5,917 nt of DNA. Source: Thermoplasmata archaeon. Its GTDB lineage: Archaea; Thermoplasmatota; E2; UBA9212. A model generated the notes under the pieces. It did no database searches, was not told where the DNA came from, and worked only from the letters and a program-made list of their open reading frames with translations. The position numbers and the translations under genes were made by a program. Where the stretch lies: assembly GCA_013329495.1 (NCBI GenBank), contig DUKC01000076.1, forward strand, positions 1-5,917. Reading direction: 5' to 3'. Positions 5,479 through 5,917 of this stretch are shown one piece after another (the first letter of the stretch is position 1; the number at the start of each line of letters is the position of its first letter).

Positions 5479-5917
5479 ATAAATCCCAGGACACAACCCA
5501 GCATAGCTCACGAGTTCTTTGGGAGTCTTAAACCTCCTTATATCACCGACCTCTGCCAGGATCCTGAGAGCTGAGAGCTCTCAAACACCTGTCATTGACA
5601 TGAACAGGTTTGCCTTTTTCATGCTCCTGGCAGTCTTTCTTATTCTCCCCCTAACCTCCTTTTCTTCTGCCTTCAAACTCCAGTAAACCCTGATGAGGTT
5701 CCTCAAGTCCGGATCCTCTTCCGCAAGTTCTGACAATGCCTTTTCATTCCACAGCTTACCATACTCCGTGCCTTTACGCAGCAAGTATCCCTTGAGCTTG
5801 GCCTGAACTTCTACTCTCAGCCTTGTGAGATTTGATTTATGCCTTATGAGGTCTCTGAGTTTGAGCACTTGTTCGTCTGGAATCCAAACCTCGGGAAGGT
5901 AGTTTGTCCTCAACAGG
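5467..5917 (-). pseudogene. IS110-family transposase, broken (in-frame stop, C-terminus lost, N-terminus beyond the window)
   Basis: Read on the minus strand from the right edge, the frame is open from LLRTNYLPEVWIPDEQV through the helical linker typical of IS110 transposases (RDLIRHKSNLTRLR, GYLLRKGTEYGKLW) to MSMTGV, then TGA at 5583-5581. In the same frame after the stop it resumes as ELSALRILAEVGDIRRF, KTPKELVSYAGLCPGIYQSGN, the C-terminal Transposase_20-type domain. The family normally has PG(I/V)GE here, so GGA-to-TGA in the second glycine is the simplest cause. The frame then enters antisense hcp sequence, so the last part of the C-terminal domain is missing. The N-terminal DEDD domain would lie beyond 5917; a TTG at 5913 is inside the gene and is not its start. 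Two lesions make activity unlikely. Confidence 0.85.
5479..5917 (-). mobile_element. remnant of an IS110-family insertion sequence
   Basis: Only transposase coding sequence is visible. No element end, target duplication or bridge-RNA-like segment lies in the window. The left limit at 5478/5479 is inside the transposase gene, so it is a recombination breakpoint, not an element terminus. The other end is beyond the window. Confidence 0.7.

Noticed and set aside
5191..5511. Minus-strand frame running from the transposase relic through the hcp relic into antisense fprA
   Set aside because: Only its first part (to about 5467) is transposase; the rest is antisense to hcp-like and fprA sequence. 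It is a fusion by accident, not a gene.
5565..5583. Hairpin TGAGAGCT-GAG-AGCTCTCA, which could be read as a terminator for the operon
   Set aside because: It lies in transposase codons (GAGCTCTCAGCTCTC encodes ELSAL), has no T-tract on the plus strand after it, and is about 180 bases past fprA.
1..5917. CRISPR array, tRNA, rRNA or riboswitch
   Set aside because: No regularly spaced repeats and no recognisable conserved RNA structure were seen on either strand.

Overview
The window looks like a chromosomal segment from a strictly anaerobic, moderately AT-rich archaeon, probably a euryarchaeon of the methanogen / ANME / Archaeoglobus kind. The grounds are archaeal TATA boxes (TTTATATA, TATTTAAATA) at archaeal distances from start codons, an apparently leaderless regulator gene, strong Shine-Dalgarno sites inside the operon, and protein families typical of anaerobic archaea: a Dps-like thioferritin, one-iron superoxide reductase, short class III hybrid cluster protein, and an F420H2-oxidase-type flavodiiron protein. 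The exact lineage cannot be settled from this sequence alone.

Layout. Positions 1-252 hold no firm gene: a T-rich terminator for the regulator, small palindromes, and a possible minus-strand gene that starts at 90 and runs off the left edge. An Lrp/AsnC-type regulator lies on the minus strand (253-678). A 113-base divergent promoter region (679-791) separates it from a tight plus-strand operon of six genes: dps-like thioferritin (792-1280), superoxide reductase (1284-1643), ferritin (1645-2145), flavin reductase-rubredoxin fusion or high-molecular-weight rubredoxin (2170-2868), hybrid cluster protein (2871-4187) and A-type flavoprotein FprA (4184-5389). Gaps are 3, 1, 24, 2 and -4 bases, so co-transcription is very likely.

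How the genes work together. This is a complete anaerobe's kit against oxygen and nitric oxide. Superoxide reductase turns superoxide into peroxide without releasing O2. The Dps-like protein can consume peroxide while oxidising Fe(II), and ferritin stores the iron. FprA reduces O2 to water and/or NO to N2O, and the hybrid cluster protein removes NO or hydroxylamine. The flavin reductase-rubredoxin protein is the likely electron carrier to the reductases. Its rubredoxin half has its own near-perfect ribosome binding site and ATG, so the gene may yield both a 232-residue fusion and a free 53-residue rubredoxin. This is the most interesting feature of the window.

The right end (5390-5917) is decayed DNA. 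A 75-base relic copies the junction between the rubredoxin-fusion gene and hcp (second start codon and second ribosome binding site). It is fused head-on, at exactly the point where the similarity ends, to an IS110-family transposase pseudogene on the minus strand that has an in-frame TGA and lacks its C-terminus. No RNA gene or CRISPR array was seen.
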